Shown: positions 24,858 through 34,915 of the stretch, one piece after another
How positions within the stretch are numbered: position 1 is the first letter of the stretch
How the letters are laid out: every line of letters begins with the position of its first letter
DNA from: Prolixibacter denitrificans
GTDB lineage: Bacteria; Bacteroidota; Bacteroidia; Bacteroidales; Prolixibacteraceae
Direction of reading: 5' to 3'
Assembly: GCF_003014495.1 (NCBI RefSeq)
Contig: NZ_PYGC01000006.1
Coordinates: 186,001 to 250,000 of the forward strand
DNA: 64,000 nt
Position numbers and translations under genes: made by a program
Notes under the pieces: generated by a model
The model's database searches: none
What the model was told of the DNA's origin: nothing
The model's input: only the letters and a program-made list of their open reading frames with translations

Positions 24858-27800
24858 ATGTCTAATTTAAAAATATATAAAGCGTCGGCAGGTTCAGGAA
24901 AGACCTTTCAGATTACACGCGAATATCTGAAGCTTATTTTTCAGGAACCGACTGCTTACCGGCATATTCTGGCGGTAACTTTTACCAATAAGGCTACAGC
25001 TGAAATGAAGGGGAGGATACTTAGTGAACTGTATCTGTTGGCTAGCGGACAAGCTTCTCAACATCTGGACACTTTGGCGACCGTTTCCGGGAAGACGGAA
25101 GAAACTATTCGGAGAAATGCCAATCAAATCTTAAAATCGGTTCTGCACGACTACTCGCGTTTTTCAGTGAGCACTATCGATAGCTTCTTTCAGCGTGTAG
25201 TGCGTGCTTTCACCCGGGAAATCAGGTTGCATGCTTCGTTTCGGACCGAATTGGATCATCGGGCCATTCTGGAAGAAGCGGTAGAACGTTTGTTCTTGGG
25301 TATTGATGACAACGAACTGCTTCGGGAGTGGTTCCTCGATTTTGCCGAGCAGACGCTGCAAGTCGGTCAGAACTGGAATTTTAAGCAGCACATTCTCGAG
25401 CGGGGAAGCGAAATCTTCGGAGAAGCGTTCCGAACATTCGATGAAGAACTGATTATCCGAATGGAGGACAAGGAATTTTTGGCCGATTATGGAAAGAAGC
25501 TGAAGAAGATTGCGGAGGAGTTTGATGAGCGGATGGCAGACATGGGCCGGAAGGGAATTGCTTTGATGACCCGTCATGGCTTGAAGCCGGAGTCCTTCAA
25601 ATATGGCAAAACTTCATTTGCTTCATATTTTCCAAAATTAACGGAAGGGAAATACGAACCTGGTGCGCGGGTCATAAAAGCTGTTGACAATCTCGATGAT
25701 TGGTCGACCAAAACAACTGGACCTTCTGTGAAGAATGCCATTGATGCTGCTTATGATGAAGGATTAAACAGTTTGCTAAAAGAAGCATTGCAATACTACA
25801 AGGATGAATTTCCGAAAGTGGAATCGGCAAACGCCGTTCTTCCCAACTTATATACATTAGGCGTTTTAACTGATTTGGCCTCCAAAGTCAAGGAGATATC
25901 GCTGGAAAAGAATATCCTTATTTTGAGTGATACAGCCCAGCTACTGAATAAAGTAATTGCCGGTAGCGATACACCCTTTGTGTACGAGAAGATGGGCTCG
26001 GTTTACCAGCATTTTATGCTTGACGAGTTTCAGGATACGTCGCGGATGCAATGGAATAACTTGAATCCGCTGGTGGAGAACTCCCTGGCGGAAGGCGGAC
26101 AGAATATGGTGGTGGGCGATGTGAAGCAGTCAATTTACCGTTGGCGAAATGGTGACTGGAATCTTCTGGCCAATCAGTTGGAGCACGATTTTAGACACTA
26201 TGGACTCGATAAGGTAACACTCGATACCAACTGGCGAAGCACCAAAAATGTTATCGACTTTAATAACATTGTCTTCAGGCAGGCCGCCGAATTTCTGCAG
26301 GAGGATGTTAACACTCAACTGGAATCTGCTGGTAATATTCTTGAGAGTAAAAGAGATTTTGAAAATTTGATAGCTAAAGCCTATGCCGATCATTTTCAGA
26401 AGTGTGCCAGAAGTGAAGGTGATGAGGGATATGTGCGCATCGACTTAATGGAGAATGAAGGAAGCAAGGAAGATTTTCGGCAAATGGCTATCGGCAGAAC
26501 CATTTCGGACATTGAGAAGATGCAGGAACTTGGCTATGAACCCGGCGATATGGCTATCCTCGTCCGGAATAAAAGGGAAGGTGCAGAAATAGCCCGGGCT
26601 TTGCTGGAGAAAAAGCTGGCCAATCCTGATACATCTTACAGTTATGATGTGATTTCAAATGACTCCCTGTTTGTGGGCAATGCCGCTACCGTGAAGTTTG
26701 TCTTGAATTATTTTCATATTCTGGCCGGGCCGAAAAATAAGATCCGGGAAGCGGAGATGATACACGAGTTTTTCTATTATCTGCTTCCCTCGATGTCTCA
26801 ACAAGAGCAGGCATTGTTGAAAAACGAAGGAAAACCACAGCTGGATTTATTCGGAGCGTCCAATTCGAATCAGGATGATATGGCTGATTGGTATTTCGAT
26901 TACATGAATAACATGCCGGCACTGTTTAAGCCCTGGCTGGGAGATGAAGAAAGCGTAGCCTTGAAGAATGAACTGAGGGGATTGCCGCTGTACAACTTGG
27001 CCGAACGGTTGATTCGTGAGTTCCGATTGAATGCTATTTCAGGAGAATGGCCGTATTTACAGGCGTTCCTGGATATTTTGCTGGATTATACGCGAACTGA
27101 ATCGGCCGATATCAACTCATTTATCGATTGGTGGGAGAGTACTGGGTATAGTAAAACGATTAGTGTAGCGGAAGAGCAGAATGCCATTCGGGTTTTGACG
27201 ATTCATAAATCGAAGGGACTGGAGTTCCCTGTTGTCTTTATTCCGTTCTGCGACTGGCCGGTTTATCCTGACCCCAAACACGCTCCGCATTTGTGGTGTA
27301 AGCCTAAAAGCGAGCCCTTGAATGAACTGGCACTCGTCCCGGTGAAGTATAAAAAGAATCTGACCAATTCGTTGTTTGCAGAGGAGTACTTTACCGAGAT
27401 GTTGTATAGTGCGGTCGACAATCTCAATTTGCTATATGTAGCGTTTACCCGTGCCAGAAATGCTTTGGTTGTTTATGGAGCGTATAATCCAAAACTCACG
27501 AAAGGAGTGGGGAATTCGATGTCAGGACTACTGCAGCGTATTTTCGAAAATCCCCCGTTGCTCGATTCGGAAGACCGGCAACACTACATCGATATTGCTG
27601 ATTTTTGGAATATGGAAAGCAAGTCTTTCGAGTTGGGAGCACTCCAACCAACTGCACAAGAGAAGTCAACTACTGATTCGTTTGCCCTAACTAATTTTCA
27701 GTTGGGCGGGAAAGGTGATAGTTTAAAAATTCGGTTACATAGCCAGGATTACTTTGAAATAAAGCCGAGTAATAAGTTAGAGAAAGTGAACTATGGGCAG

Positions 27801-28205
27801 TTGATGCACGAGATTTTTGAAAATATCATCACGGCAAAAGATATAGACAAAGCGTTGAATCGGATGTTGTTCGAAGGAAAGATCGAACAAGCCGAATTGG
27901 AGCAACTAAAAGGTGAGATTACTGAAAAGCTGGAAGATAATGTTGTTCATTCGTGGTTCGATGGTAGTTGGAAGGTTCTGGCCGAGCGCGATATCCTTCG
28001 GGGAAAAGAACGGACCCATCGTCCCGATAGGGTAATGATGAAAGAGAACCAGTTGGTAGTAGTTGATTACAAGACCGGAAGTGAAAATGAAAAAAACCGG
28101 AAACAAGTAGCAGGCTATCTGACGGATATCCGGAAAATGGGATACACCCAAACGAAGGGATACGTATGGTATATTCAGGAAAATAAGCTGGTGGAGGTTG
28201 ATTGA
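24858..28205 (+). CDS. RecB/AddA-like UvrD helicase with C-terminal nuclease
   Basis: A 1115-residue double-strand-break processing enzyme. Walker A is SAGSGKT at 10-16, the UvrD-type walker B MLDEFQDTS lies near residue 388, and helicase motifs such as GDVKQSIYRWRNGD and VLTIHKSKGLEFP are clear. The C-terminus is a PD-(D/E)XK nuclease: HRPD with Asp1057, then VVVDYKTG with Asp1070 and Lys1072. This is the RecB/AddA arrangement, which resects DNA ends for recombination. The AddB/RecC-like partner is not adjacent. The ATG at 24858 starts 5 residues before the P-loop; a TTG at 24828 is possible but not needed. The thioesterase gene that follows starts 47 bases downstream. Confidence 0.88.
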   Translation: MSNLKIYKASAGSGKTFQITREYLKLIFQEPTAYRHILAVTFTNKATAEMKGRILSELYLLASGQASQHLDTLATVSGKTEETIRRNANQILKSVLHDYSRFSVSTIDSFFQRVVRAFTREIRLHASFRTELDHRAILEEAVERLFLGIDDNELLREWFLDFAEQTLQVGQNWNFKQHILERGSEIFGEAFRTFDEELIIRMEDKEFLADYGKKLKKIAEEFDERMADMGRKGIALMTRHGLKPESFKYGKTSFASYFPKLTEGKYEPGARVIKAVDNLDDWSTKTTGPSVKNAIDAAYDEGLNSLLKEALQYYKDEFPKVESANAVLPNLYTLGVLTDLASKVKEISLEKNILILSDTAQLLNKVIAGSDTPFVYEKMGSVYQHFMLDEFQDTSRMQWNNLNPLVENSLAEGGQNMVVGDVKQSIYRWRNGDWNLLANQLEHDFRHYGLDKVTLDTNWRSTKNVIDFNNIVFRQAAEFLQEDVNTQLESAGNILESKRDFENLIAKAYADHFQKCARSEGDEGYVRIDLMENEGSKEDFRQMAIGRTISDIEKMQELGYEPGDMAILVRNKREGAEIARALLEKKLANPDTSYSYDVISNDSLFVGNAATVKFVLNYFHILAGPKNKIREAEMIHEFFYYLLPSMSQQEQALLKNEGKPQLDLFGASNSNQDDMADWYFDYMNNMPALFKPWLGDEESVALKNELRGLPLYNLAERLIREFRLNAISGEWPYLQAFLDILLDYTRTESADINSFIDWWESTGYSKTISVAEEQNAIRVLTIHKSKGLEFPVVFIPFCDWPVYPDPKHAPHLWCKPKSEPLNELALVPVKYKKNLTNSLFAEEYFTEMLYSAVDNLNLLYVAFTRARNALVVYGAYNPKLTKGVGNSMSGLLQRIFENPPLLDSEDRQHYIDIADFWNMESKSFELGALQPTAQEKSTTDSFALTNFQLGGKGDSLKIRLHSQDYFEIKPSNKLEKVNYGQLMHEIFENIITAKDIDKALNRMLFEGKIEQAELEQLKGEITEKLEDNVVHSWFDGSWKVLAERDILRGKERTHRPDRVMMKENQLVVVDYKTGSENEKNRKQVAGYLTDIRKMGYTQTKGYVWYIQENKLVEVD

Positions 28206-28251
28206 ATTTCCTACAAAAATTGAACGTTCAAATAAAACTCATCATACAGAT

Positions 28252-28746
28252 ATGAAAAAAATTGTTAACCCATACGCGAAGGATACTTCCGGCGAATACC
28301 ATTGTTTCGGCTGTTCACCCGGCAATCCGATTGGTTTGAAAATGCATTTTCACGAAGTGGAAGAAGGTGAAGTGATGTCGAAATGGATTCCTGAAAAGAA
28401 GTATGAGGGCTACCTCAATGTTCTGCATGGTGGAATTCAGGCAACCATGCTGGACGAAATTGCCAGCTGGGTGGTTTACACGCAATGTGGAACAGCCGGT
28501 GTCACCGCATCGATGGAAGTAAAGTATCAGCAACCGGTGCTGATTGATCAGGGGGAAATCACGTTGAAGGCGAAATTGGTAGACCAGAACCGGAGGTTGG
28601 CTACCATTCATGCACAAATTATCAATCACGAGGGAAAGGTTGGCAGTGAAGGTACCATCAGGTATTTCCTTTTTCCGGTTGAAAAGGCAAAGGAATCGAT
28701 GAACTATCCCGGCAAGGAAGCCTTCTTTGAGGATAAGGAGAAGTAG
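28252..28746 (+). CDS. PaaI-type hot-dog thioesterase
   Basis: A 164-residue acyl-CoA thioesterase-like protein of the hot-dog fold. The family helix motif HGGIQATMLDEIASWVVYT is clear, with the preceding YLNVLHGG and the strand VTASMEVKYQQPVLID. The N-terminus HCFGCSPGNPIGLKMHF carries the CxxC-GNPxGL form typical of one large bacterial subfamily. It may hydrolyse an acyl-CoA or acyl-ACP, substrate unknown. The start at 28252 is preferred to an upstream TTG at 28198 that overlaps the helicase stop. A hairpin terminator follows at 28866. Confidence 0.85.
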   Translation: MKKIVNPYAKDTSGEYHCFGCSPGNPIGLKMHFHEVEEGEVMSKWIPEKKYEGYLNVLHGGIQATMLDEIASWVVYTQCGTAGVTASMEVKYQQPVLIDQGEITLKAKLVDQNRRLATIHAQIINHEGKVGSEGTIRYFLFPVEKAKESMNYPGKEAFFEDKEK

Positions 28747-28865
28747 CTGTTTTAAGGAATTTTAGGAAAACTTTTATCGGCTTAACACCTTTATCGACCA
28801 TCTTTGTAAGTAAAGAGAGGAAAAAAATTTTTTCATACATTTTGGTCAGGCTTGGTTAAAAGAGG

Positions 28866-28898
28866 AAGGGAATTGCAGGCAGCAGTTCCCTTATTTTT
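28866..28898 (+). terminator. Rho-independent terminator after the thioesterase gene
   Basis: AAGGGAA pairs with TTCCCTT, with inner TTGC/GCAG, followed by ATTTTTT. Confidence 0.75.
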
Positions 28899-28971
28899 TG
28901 CTGTCTGTTTTAATGGTTGAATTCCCGAAAATATTCTTGTCCCGCTCTTCTTTTTGATTGTTGGTGTTCAT

Positions 28972-28979
28972 TACCTTTG
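28972..28979 (+). promoter_or_regulatory. Likely -7 promoter element for the glycosidase/esterase pair
   Basis: TACCTTTG is an exact TAnnTTTG match 56 bases before the GTG start at 29035. TTTTTG ends 15 bases upstream and may be a -33 box with a short spacer. Confidence 0.4.
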
Positions 28980-29034
28980 TGATTAGGTTATTACCGAAAA
29001 AATGGTGTAATTATAACGAAGAAAAAATAGCGTT

Positions 29035-31710
29035 GTGAAAAAGGGGTTTTTGCTTTTTATCACGATGATTTTGCTGGCGGGCTGTCATCGGGGAAACAGG
29101 CTGCTTTATAAAGCAGAGAATTATAAAGTTTACGGTAATCGCGTCGTACAGGGCAAGTACAAGGCTAAAGTTATTTCGCCTACGAAAATGACATCCGATT
29201 ACCAGAGCCCGGCCAATGAGAATTTCCCTAATTTCATTGAATTCAAGTTTGCGGTAAACGGAAAAGATAACGAGTTGCCGGTAGGGGTGAACCATACTTT
29301 TTTGTTGACTCCCGACAAAAAAGGCGTGGTTAAGCTGCCCATGATTGAATTTGGCCAGAAAGGCAAGGATGAGACGCAATCGAATCCAACAGGTAATTTG
29401 TCTGCCAACACCAAAATGGAAATCAGGCTCGATGCGCGAAACCTGATGAAGGATTTCAACGAGAAAGGATTTCATGAATTTTCGAATGGTAGTCGCATTT
29501 ACAAGGATGATTTTAAAGGGATTTTTATTGCCGGAAATTTGTCTCCGTTAAGCTGGGATTTTGATAATCTGGCAACACGGAAGCAATTTCAACTAACCGA
29601 CCCGGATGGCGACGGTATCTACACCATCACGGTAGTAATGAATCCTTACGAACCAGAAAATTTTACAGCAAAGAAATGGAGTCTTAAGAATGATATTTCC
29701 AGATATCCTCAATTGCATTCCGATATTCCCTTAGTTGATGCCATGTATAACTTATCGCTCGACGAGACGGTAAAAGATATCGAGTCTGACGGAACTTTCC
29801 GGACCGGTGAATCGTGGCCGGGCGTCTGGACGCGTGATGTGAGCTACAGTATTATTTTGGCGTATGCCTATCTGGAGCCGGAAGTAGCTAAAACCAGTTT
29901 GATGCGAAAAGTCAAAAACGGCCGGATTATTCAGGACACTGGGACAGGAGGTGCGTGGCCTGTGTCTTCCGATCGGAGCATTTGGGCAACAGCTGCCTGG
30001 GAAATTTACAAGGTTACCGGCGATCAGGAATGGCTGAAAGCGATTTATCCGATTATAAAAAACAGCGTTGACGACGACATTAAAACTCTGCTGAATAACC
30101 GGAATCACCTGATGATGGGGGAATCGTCGTTTCTCGATTGGCGCAAACAGACTTATCCTATTTGGATGAATGGTGTGGACATTTCTCAATCACGATGTCT
30201 CGGAACCAATGCAGTGCACTATCATACGCTGACGCTTCTTTCCCGCATGGCAACGATGATGGGTGATACAACGAATCGTTATGAGCAGTTAGCTGATTCC
30301 ATCAAAGCAGATATGAATAGCCAACTGTGGATTCCGGAAAGAGGATATTACGGCCAGTATCTTTATGGTCGGAATAATTTCTCACTTTCGACCAGAAGTG
30401 AAGCGCTCGGGGAAGCCTTATCCGTTCTGTTTGGTGTAGCTGATACGGCCCGGGTGCGGTCTGTTTTAGAAAAGACGCCTGTCGTCGAATATGGAATCCC
30501 AACCATTTACCCGCAAATACCCGGAATTCCTCCGTACCACAATAACAGTATTTGGCCGTTTGTGCAGGCTTATTGGAACTGGGCGAATGCTCGTTTCGGG
30601 AATATGGCCGGGGTCGAACAGGGGCTTGCTGCACTTTACCGACCGGCGGCCCTCTTTCTGACCAACAAGGAAAACATGGTGGCCGGAAATGGCGATTTCA
30701 GAGATACACAGGTCAATTCTAACCGACAGTTGTGGAGTATTGCCGGAAATCTGGCAATGGTTTACCGCATTTTTCTGGGAATGAATTTTCAGGTAGATGG
30801 AATAAAGTTTACTCCCGTTGTTCCCAAAGCCTACCGGGGAAGTTTCGACGTGTCGAATTTCCGCTACAGGAACATGGATCTTTCCATTAAAGTCAAAGGT
30901 TTTGGCGACGAAATCAGCCATTTTTCCATCGATGGAAAAGATAGCAAAGAGCATTTCCTGCCGGGAAACCTGAGCGGAAAACATCAGGTTGTCATCGAGA
31001 TGAACAATAAGATTCAACATGAGGGACGCATCAATCTCGTTACCAATCGGTTTTCACCGGCTGCACCAACGCAGGTGAAACTGAACGGAGAGTATCTCAC
31101 CTGGCGACCGGTAAAAGGAGCAGATAGCTACACCGTTTATCGGAATGGTAAATTCTTCCAGATGGTTAGTGATACTTCCGTGCGAATTCCATTAACAACG
31201 CGGTTGGCAGAATACCAGGTAGAAACGCGCGGAAAGGCGGACAACTCATTTTTGAGCCATCCGGTCGACGTAATTTCGCCGCGAAGGGTAGTTAAAGTTG
31301 AGGCCGAAGCAGTCGCATCAAAATCATCGCTTGACTATCATGGTTACAGCGGAAATGGTTTTGTAGAGCTAACGAAAAGTAAAAACCGGAAACTGGTTTT
31401 TCACTTTACCGTAAACCACACCGGAAAATATACCATTGATTTCAGCTATTCAAACGGTTCCGGACCAGATAATACCGATAATAAATGTGCTATTCGTTCG
31501 GTAAACGTCGATAATTATTTTGCAGGTGTAGCGGTTTTCGCGCAACGAGGAAAAGACGAATGGTCGAACTGGGGCTGGAGCAATCCGATTCAGGTAGAAT
31601 TGAAAGCCGGCAAAAATACGTTGACGCTTTCGCTGGAAGATTTCAATGAAAATATGAATGGAGAAGTTAACAAGGCCATGCTCGATTATATGCGGGTGCG
31701 TCCTCTGTAG
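29035..31710 (+). CDS. Six-hairpin glycosidase-like lipoprotein with C-terminal carbohydrate-binding module
   Basis: Surface or periplasmic glycan hydrolase, 891 residues, starting with GTG. Lipobox LLAGC puts the lipid at Cys16. Residues about 150-215 look like a carbohydrate-binding Ig/CBM-type fold (FIAGNLSPLSWDFD, DPDGDGIYTITVVMN). An (alpha/alpha)6 catalytic core follows, with GVWTRDVSYSIILAYAYL, SSDRSIWATAAWEIYK, GESSFLDWRKQTYP and YPQIPGIPPYHNNSIWPFVQ; acidic residues in these motifs are the likely catalysts. The last 130 residues resemble a CBM6/35 module (VKVEAEAVASKSS, then HTGKYTIDFSYSNGSG). It resembles GH63 MGH1-like enzymes, but the family is not certain. It is followed 48 bases later by an esterase gene, suggesting one glycan-degrading unit. 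Confidence 0.75.
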   Translation: MKKGFLLFITMILLAGCHRGNRLLYKAENYKVYGNRVVQGKYKAKVISPTKMTSDYQSPANENFPNFIEFKFAVNGKDNELPVGVNHTFLLTPDKKGVVKLPMIEFGQKGKDETQSNPTGNLSANTKMEIRLDARNLMKDFNEKGFHEFSNGSRIYKDDFKGIFIAGNLSPLSWDFDNLATRKQFQLTDPDGDGIYTITVVMNPYEPENFTAKKWSLKNDISRYPQLHSDIPLVDAMYNLSLDETVKDIESDGTFRTGESWPGVWTRDVSYSIILAYAYLEPEVAKTSLMRKVKNGRIIQDTGTGGAWPVSSDRSIWATAAWEIYKVTGDQEWLKAIYPIIKNSVDDDIKTLLNNRNHLMMGESSFLDWRKQTYPIWMNGVDISQSRCLGTNAVHYHTLTLLSRMATMMGDTTNRYEQLADSIKADMNSQLWIPERGYYGQYLYGRNNFSLSTRSEALGEALSVLFGVADTARVRSVLEKTPVVEYGIPTIYPQIPGIPPYHNNSIWPFVQAYWNWANARFGNMAGVEQGLAALYRPAALFLTNKENMVAGNGDFRDTQVNSNRQLWSIAGNLAMVYRIFLGMNFQVDGIKFTPVVPKAYRGSFDVSNFRYRNMDLSIKVKGFGDEISHFSIDGKDSKEHFLPGNLSGKHQVVIEMNNKIQHEGRINLVTNRFSPAAPTQVKLNGEYLTWRPVKGADSYTVYRNGKFFQMVSDTSVRIPLTTRLAEYQVETRGKADNSFLSHPVDVISPRRVVKVEAEAVASKSSLDYHGYSGNGFVELTKSKNRKLVFHFTVNHTGKYTIDFSYSNGSGPDNTDNKCAIRSVNVDNYFAGVAVFAQRGKDEWSNWGWSNPIQVELKAGKNTLTLSLEDFNENMNGEVNKAMLDYMRVRPL

Positions 31711-31758
31711 AGGAGACAAGAATTTCAGGAATCATAAACTAAAATTAAATCATAATCA

Positions 31759-32634
31759 ATGAAGAAGTTGTTGCTATTACTGGTGTTGCTGGCATTTCAG
31801 GTTGTGGCATTTGCTCAGCAAGGCACTGTGGTGGAGAGTCTCTCGATGAAAAGTGACCTCCTGAACCGTGATGTGAAATATTCCATTTACCTGCCGCCGG
31901 GCTATGATGATTCACAACGGGATTATCCGGTTCTTTATCTTTTACATGGATACTCCGATGACGAAACCGGCTGGATTCAGTTTGGCGAGGTAAATCGGAT
32001 AGCTGACGAAGCCATTGACAGCGGTTCGTGTTCGCCGATGATCATCGTTATGCCGGATGCCAAAGTGACGTGGTATTGCAACGACTATCAGGGAAAAGAC
32101 CCGTATGAGGATATGTTCATCAAAGAGTTTATCCCGTTTATCGAATCGCAGTACCGAATTCGCTCCAAAAAGGAATTCAGAGCGGTTGCAGGACTATCGA
32201 TGGGCGGCTATGGAGCTCTGATGTATTCCATGAAGTATAATGATCTGTTTTCTTCGTGTGTCGCGTTCTCTTCCGGAACCTTCACCGATAAGGAGATTGT
32301 AAATATGCCCGATAAGAATTACACCATGTTCTTTGGCGATATCTTTGGAAAAAACCTGGAAGGCCAGGCGCGTATCAGTAAAAACTGGATTGAGCATAGT
32401 CCGCTGCATCTGGCTAAAGATATTCCGGCTGAAAAACTTCGCTCGGTAAGGTATTACATCGATTGCGGCGACGACGATTTCCTGTATAAAGGAAATTCAG
32501 CGCTGCACGTATTATTGCGCGATTTGAAAATTCCGCACGAATACCGCGTTCGCGACGGCTCGCACAGTTGGACATACTGGCGTACCGGATTACCTGCCGG
32601 ACTGAAATTCATTAGTGAGTCTTTCCATCGATAG
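31759..32634 (+). CDS. Exported alpha/beta-hydrolase esterase (esterase D / feruloyl-esterase-like)
   Basis: A 291-residue exported esterase. Signal peptide at 1-20 ends in AFAQ. The alpha/beta-hydrolase core has the oxyanion strand YPVLYLLHGYSDD, the nucleophile Ser147 in AGLSMGGYG, and His269 in RDGSHSWTYW; an Asp in YIDCGDDD is the likely third member. Proteins of this family remove acetyl, feruloyl or similar groups from polysaccharide, which fits the glycosidase gene just before it. The substrate is not known. A strong terminator follows, so the two genes likely form one transcript. Confidence 0.87.
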   Translation: MKKLLLLLVLLAFQVVAFAQQGTVVESLSMKSDLLNRDVKYSIYLPPGYDDSQRDYPVLYLLHGYSDDETGWIQFGEVNRIADEAIDSGSCSPMIIVMPDAKVTWYCNDYQGKDPYEDMFIKEFIPFIESQYRIRSKKEFRAVAGLSMGGYGALMYSMKYNDLFSSCVAFSSGTFTDKEIVNMPDKNYTMFFGDIFGKNLEGQARISKNWIEHSPLHLAKDIPAEKLRSVRYYIDCGDDDFLYKGNSALHVLLRDLKIPHEYRVRDGSHSWTYWRTGLPAGLKFISESFHR

Positions 32635-32655
32635 AGAAAAATGTTAACATGATAC

Positions 32656-32694
32656 AGCCGCTGATTAGTCGTAACAACTTCAGCGGCTTTTTTT
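32656..32694 (+). terminator. Rho-independent terminator after the esterase gene
   Basis: AGCCGCTGA and TCAGCGGCT pair over nine bases and are followed by seven T. Confidence 0.9.
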
Positions 32695-32732
32695 GCTTTG
32701 CCCTTAGGCGTTTAATTTCTGTTAATTATTAT

Positions 32733-32740
32733 TAAATTTG
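32733..32740 (+). promoter_or_regulatory. Possible -7 promoter element upstream of the TPR histidine kinase
   Basis: TAAATTTG is an exact TAnnTTTG match 86 bases before the ATG. The -33 position has TTT but no TTG. Confidence 0.4.
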
Positions 32741-32825
32741 AGAAGATCGGACTGCCCATCTTCCATAAATTCTTACCGCTCAACAGGTAACCATTTGATA
32801 GAGAGCAGGATTAAATGTTAGCGCA

Positions 32826-34904
32826 ATGAAGGTGAACCTATTAACAGGAATGTTGATGTTCCTCTTCCTGATATTGGGAGGAGAGAAGCTTTATGCCGAC
32901 GGCGATGCAAAAAAAGATTTGCCCGAGCTGACGGATAAATCAGCACTGACCGACCGGGATAAGATTGACATGTTATTGAATTCGTGTGATGAAAATCTTT
33001 ATTCCGATCCGCAGACAGTTAGGTTGCAGCTTCCCGGAATTTTGAGTTATGCCACGCGTGTAGGTTACGAAAAAGGAATTGCCGATGCCAGGCAGTACTA
33101 CGGTATTCTGTATCAGCAGGACGGCGAATTAAGTCAGGCAATGTCCTCATATGAAGCGGCTTTAGCGATTTACGAAAAAATTGGTGATGAGCGTGGTGCG
33201 GCACATGCACACAATAACATCGGACTTATTTTTCACCGAAAAGGACAATATGTAAAAGCACTGCAGAATTACCAGGCAGCACTGAATTACTACGATACAC
33301 ATCACATTATCCATCCGCTGATAACGACTTTAACCAACATTGCCAGTGCTTACATCACCATTGGATTGATAAACGAAGCTGAAGACTATAATAAGCGCGC
33401 CCTGGATTTAGCTGAAAAAAATGGATTCAAAGACAAGCTGGCAACCAGTTTGGTTAACATGGGAGTTATCTCGTCGAAACGACACAAACTGGTAAATGCA
33501 AAACAGTATTATACCCGCGCCCTCAGCGTGTATGATGAATTGGATAATCAACGAGGTGTTGCCAACTGCTTGTTAAATATTGGAGTTATTCTTCAAAAGC
33601 AGGGCGAAATGCCGAAAGCATTTGAACATACTCTTCAGGCAATGTCCTTATTCAAAGAGATGAACGATCACAGCCGGATTTCTCAGTGTATCAATAATAT
33701 TGGAGTTATTCTTGAAAAAGTAGGTTCCTACGAAAAAGCAATTAATTATTATTCGGCTGCTCTCAAGATTGTTGGTGACATGGGCGTGAGTAATGAAGTA
33801 GCCCGGATATACAAGAATCTGTCGAAGGCATATGCCGGTTTGGAGAACTATAAAGAAGCGCTTTATTATCATGAAAAGTATAAGTCGTACAGTGACTCGG
33901 TTATCAGTCTTGCGAAGTCGCAGCAAATTGCCGAGTTGCAGACCAAATACGAGACTCAGAAGAAAGAGCAGCTGATTGAACTTCAGCAAGCCAAATTGGA
34001 AAGGCAAAAACTGTTGGGAAATACGTTGCTGGGACTAACTATTTCTATCCTTCTCGTTGCCGGATTGATTATTTACGCGTACGTTCAGAAGCGTTTGGAT
34101 AACGAGAAAATTACGCAACAGAATACAGAGATTGCCCGGCAAAATGAAAAGCTGGCGATGCAAAAAAATACACTAGAGGAACTGAACCAAACTAAAGACA
34201 AGCTTTTCTCTGTTATTGGTCACGACCTTCGGGGACCGATCGCTAATATGCGCTCGATTTTCGATATGGTTCTGGAGGACGAATTCACCGACCGGAAAGA
34301 ACTCTTCGATGTGATGAAGGTGTTGCGCGACAAAACCTGCGACACGCACAATTTGCTGGAGAATCTCCTCTATTGGTCTCGTTCGCAGCAAGGACGAATT
34401 ACACCCAATCAAGGAGTGGTTGATCTGAGCGAATTGGTTGAGGACTCACTCGACCTGATTAAAGCGGATGCAAAAGTAAAAGGCATCGACATGGAAATTA
34501 AGATGGAAGGCGCAGTGCTCTCGTATTGCGACGCGGATATGATAAATCTGGTACTGCGAAACCTGCTTAGCAACGCCATCAAATTTACGCCGTCAGGAGG
34601 CCGCATTATTCTGGAAATAGAACAGAATGACCAGAATATTAAGGTGGCTGTAAGAGATACCGGCGTTGGTATTCCGAAAGAGAATATTCCCAAGTTATTC
34701 GATAAAGAAACCTATTTCACAACCTATGGAACGAACAAGGAGAAAGGCTCTGGTCTGGGCCTGAATCTTTGCCGTGAATTTGTGGAAGCCAATAGCGGAA
34801 ACATTGCTGTCGACAGTCAGCAGGGAAAAGGCTCGGTATTCTACTTTACCTTGCCATTGGCCGGTTCACGTCAGTTGGCCGACAAACAGTTCTCCGACGT
34901 ATAA
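32826..34904 (+). CDS. TPR-repeat sensor histidine kinase
   Basis: A 692-residue two-component sensor. Signal sequence at 1-26; then about seven to eight tetratricopeptide repeats (ADARQYYGILYQQDGELSQAM, AAHAHNNIGLIFHRKGQYVKAL and so on) form a periplasmic sensing region to about residue 370; one transmembrane segment is near 398-418 (GLTISILLVAGLIIYAYV); then a coiled coil, HisKA with His466 (VIGHDLRGPIANM) and HATPase with N-box NLLSNAIKF and GxG motifs (DTGVGIP, GSGLGL). No response regulator is next to it, so its partner is elsewhere. The facing gene ends 12 bases away with no visible terminator. Architecture is common in Bacteroidota. Confidence 0.9.
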   Translation: MKVNLLTGMLMFLFLILGGEKLYADGDAKKDLPELTDKSALTDRDKIDMLLNSCDENLYSDPQTVRLQLPGILSYATRVGYEKGIADARQYYGILYQQDGELSQAMSSYEAALAIYEKIGDERGAAHAHNNIGLIFHRKGQYVKALQNYQAALNYYDTHHIIHPLITTLTNIASAYITIGLINEAEDYNKRALDLAEKNGFKDKLATSLVNMGVISSKRHKLVNAKQYYTRALSVYDELDNQRGVANCLLNIGVILQKQGEMPKAFEHTLQAMSLFKEMNDHSRISQCINNIGVILEKVGSYEKAINYYSAALKIVGDMGVSNEVARIYKNLSKAYAGLENYKEALYYHEKYKSYSDSVISLAKSQQIAELQTKYETQKKEQLIELQQAKLERQKLLGNTLLGLTISILLVAGLIIYAYVQKRLDNEKITQQNTEIARQNEKLAMQKNTLEELNQTKDKLFSVIGHDLRGPIANMRSIFDMVLEDEFTDRKELFDVMKVLRDKTCDTHNLLENLLYWSRSQQGRITPNQGVVDLSELVEDSLDLIKADAKVKGIDMEIKMEGAVLSYCDADMINLVLRNLLSNAIKFTPSGGRIILEIEQNDQNIKVAVRDTGVGIPKENIPKLFDKETYFTTYGTNKEKGSGLGLNLCREFVEANSGNIAVDSQQGKGSVFYFTLPLAGSRQLADKQFSDV

Positions 34905-34915
34905 TTCTCCGAAGC

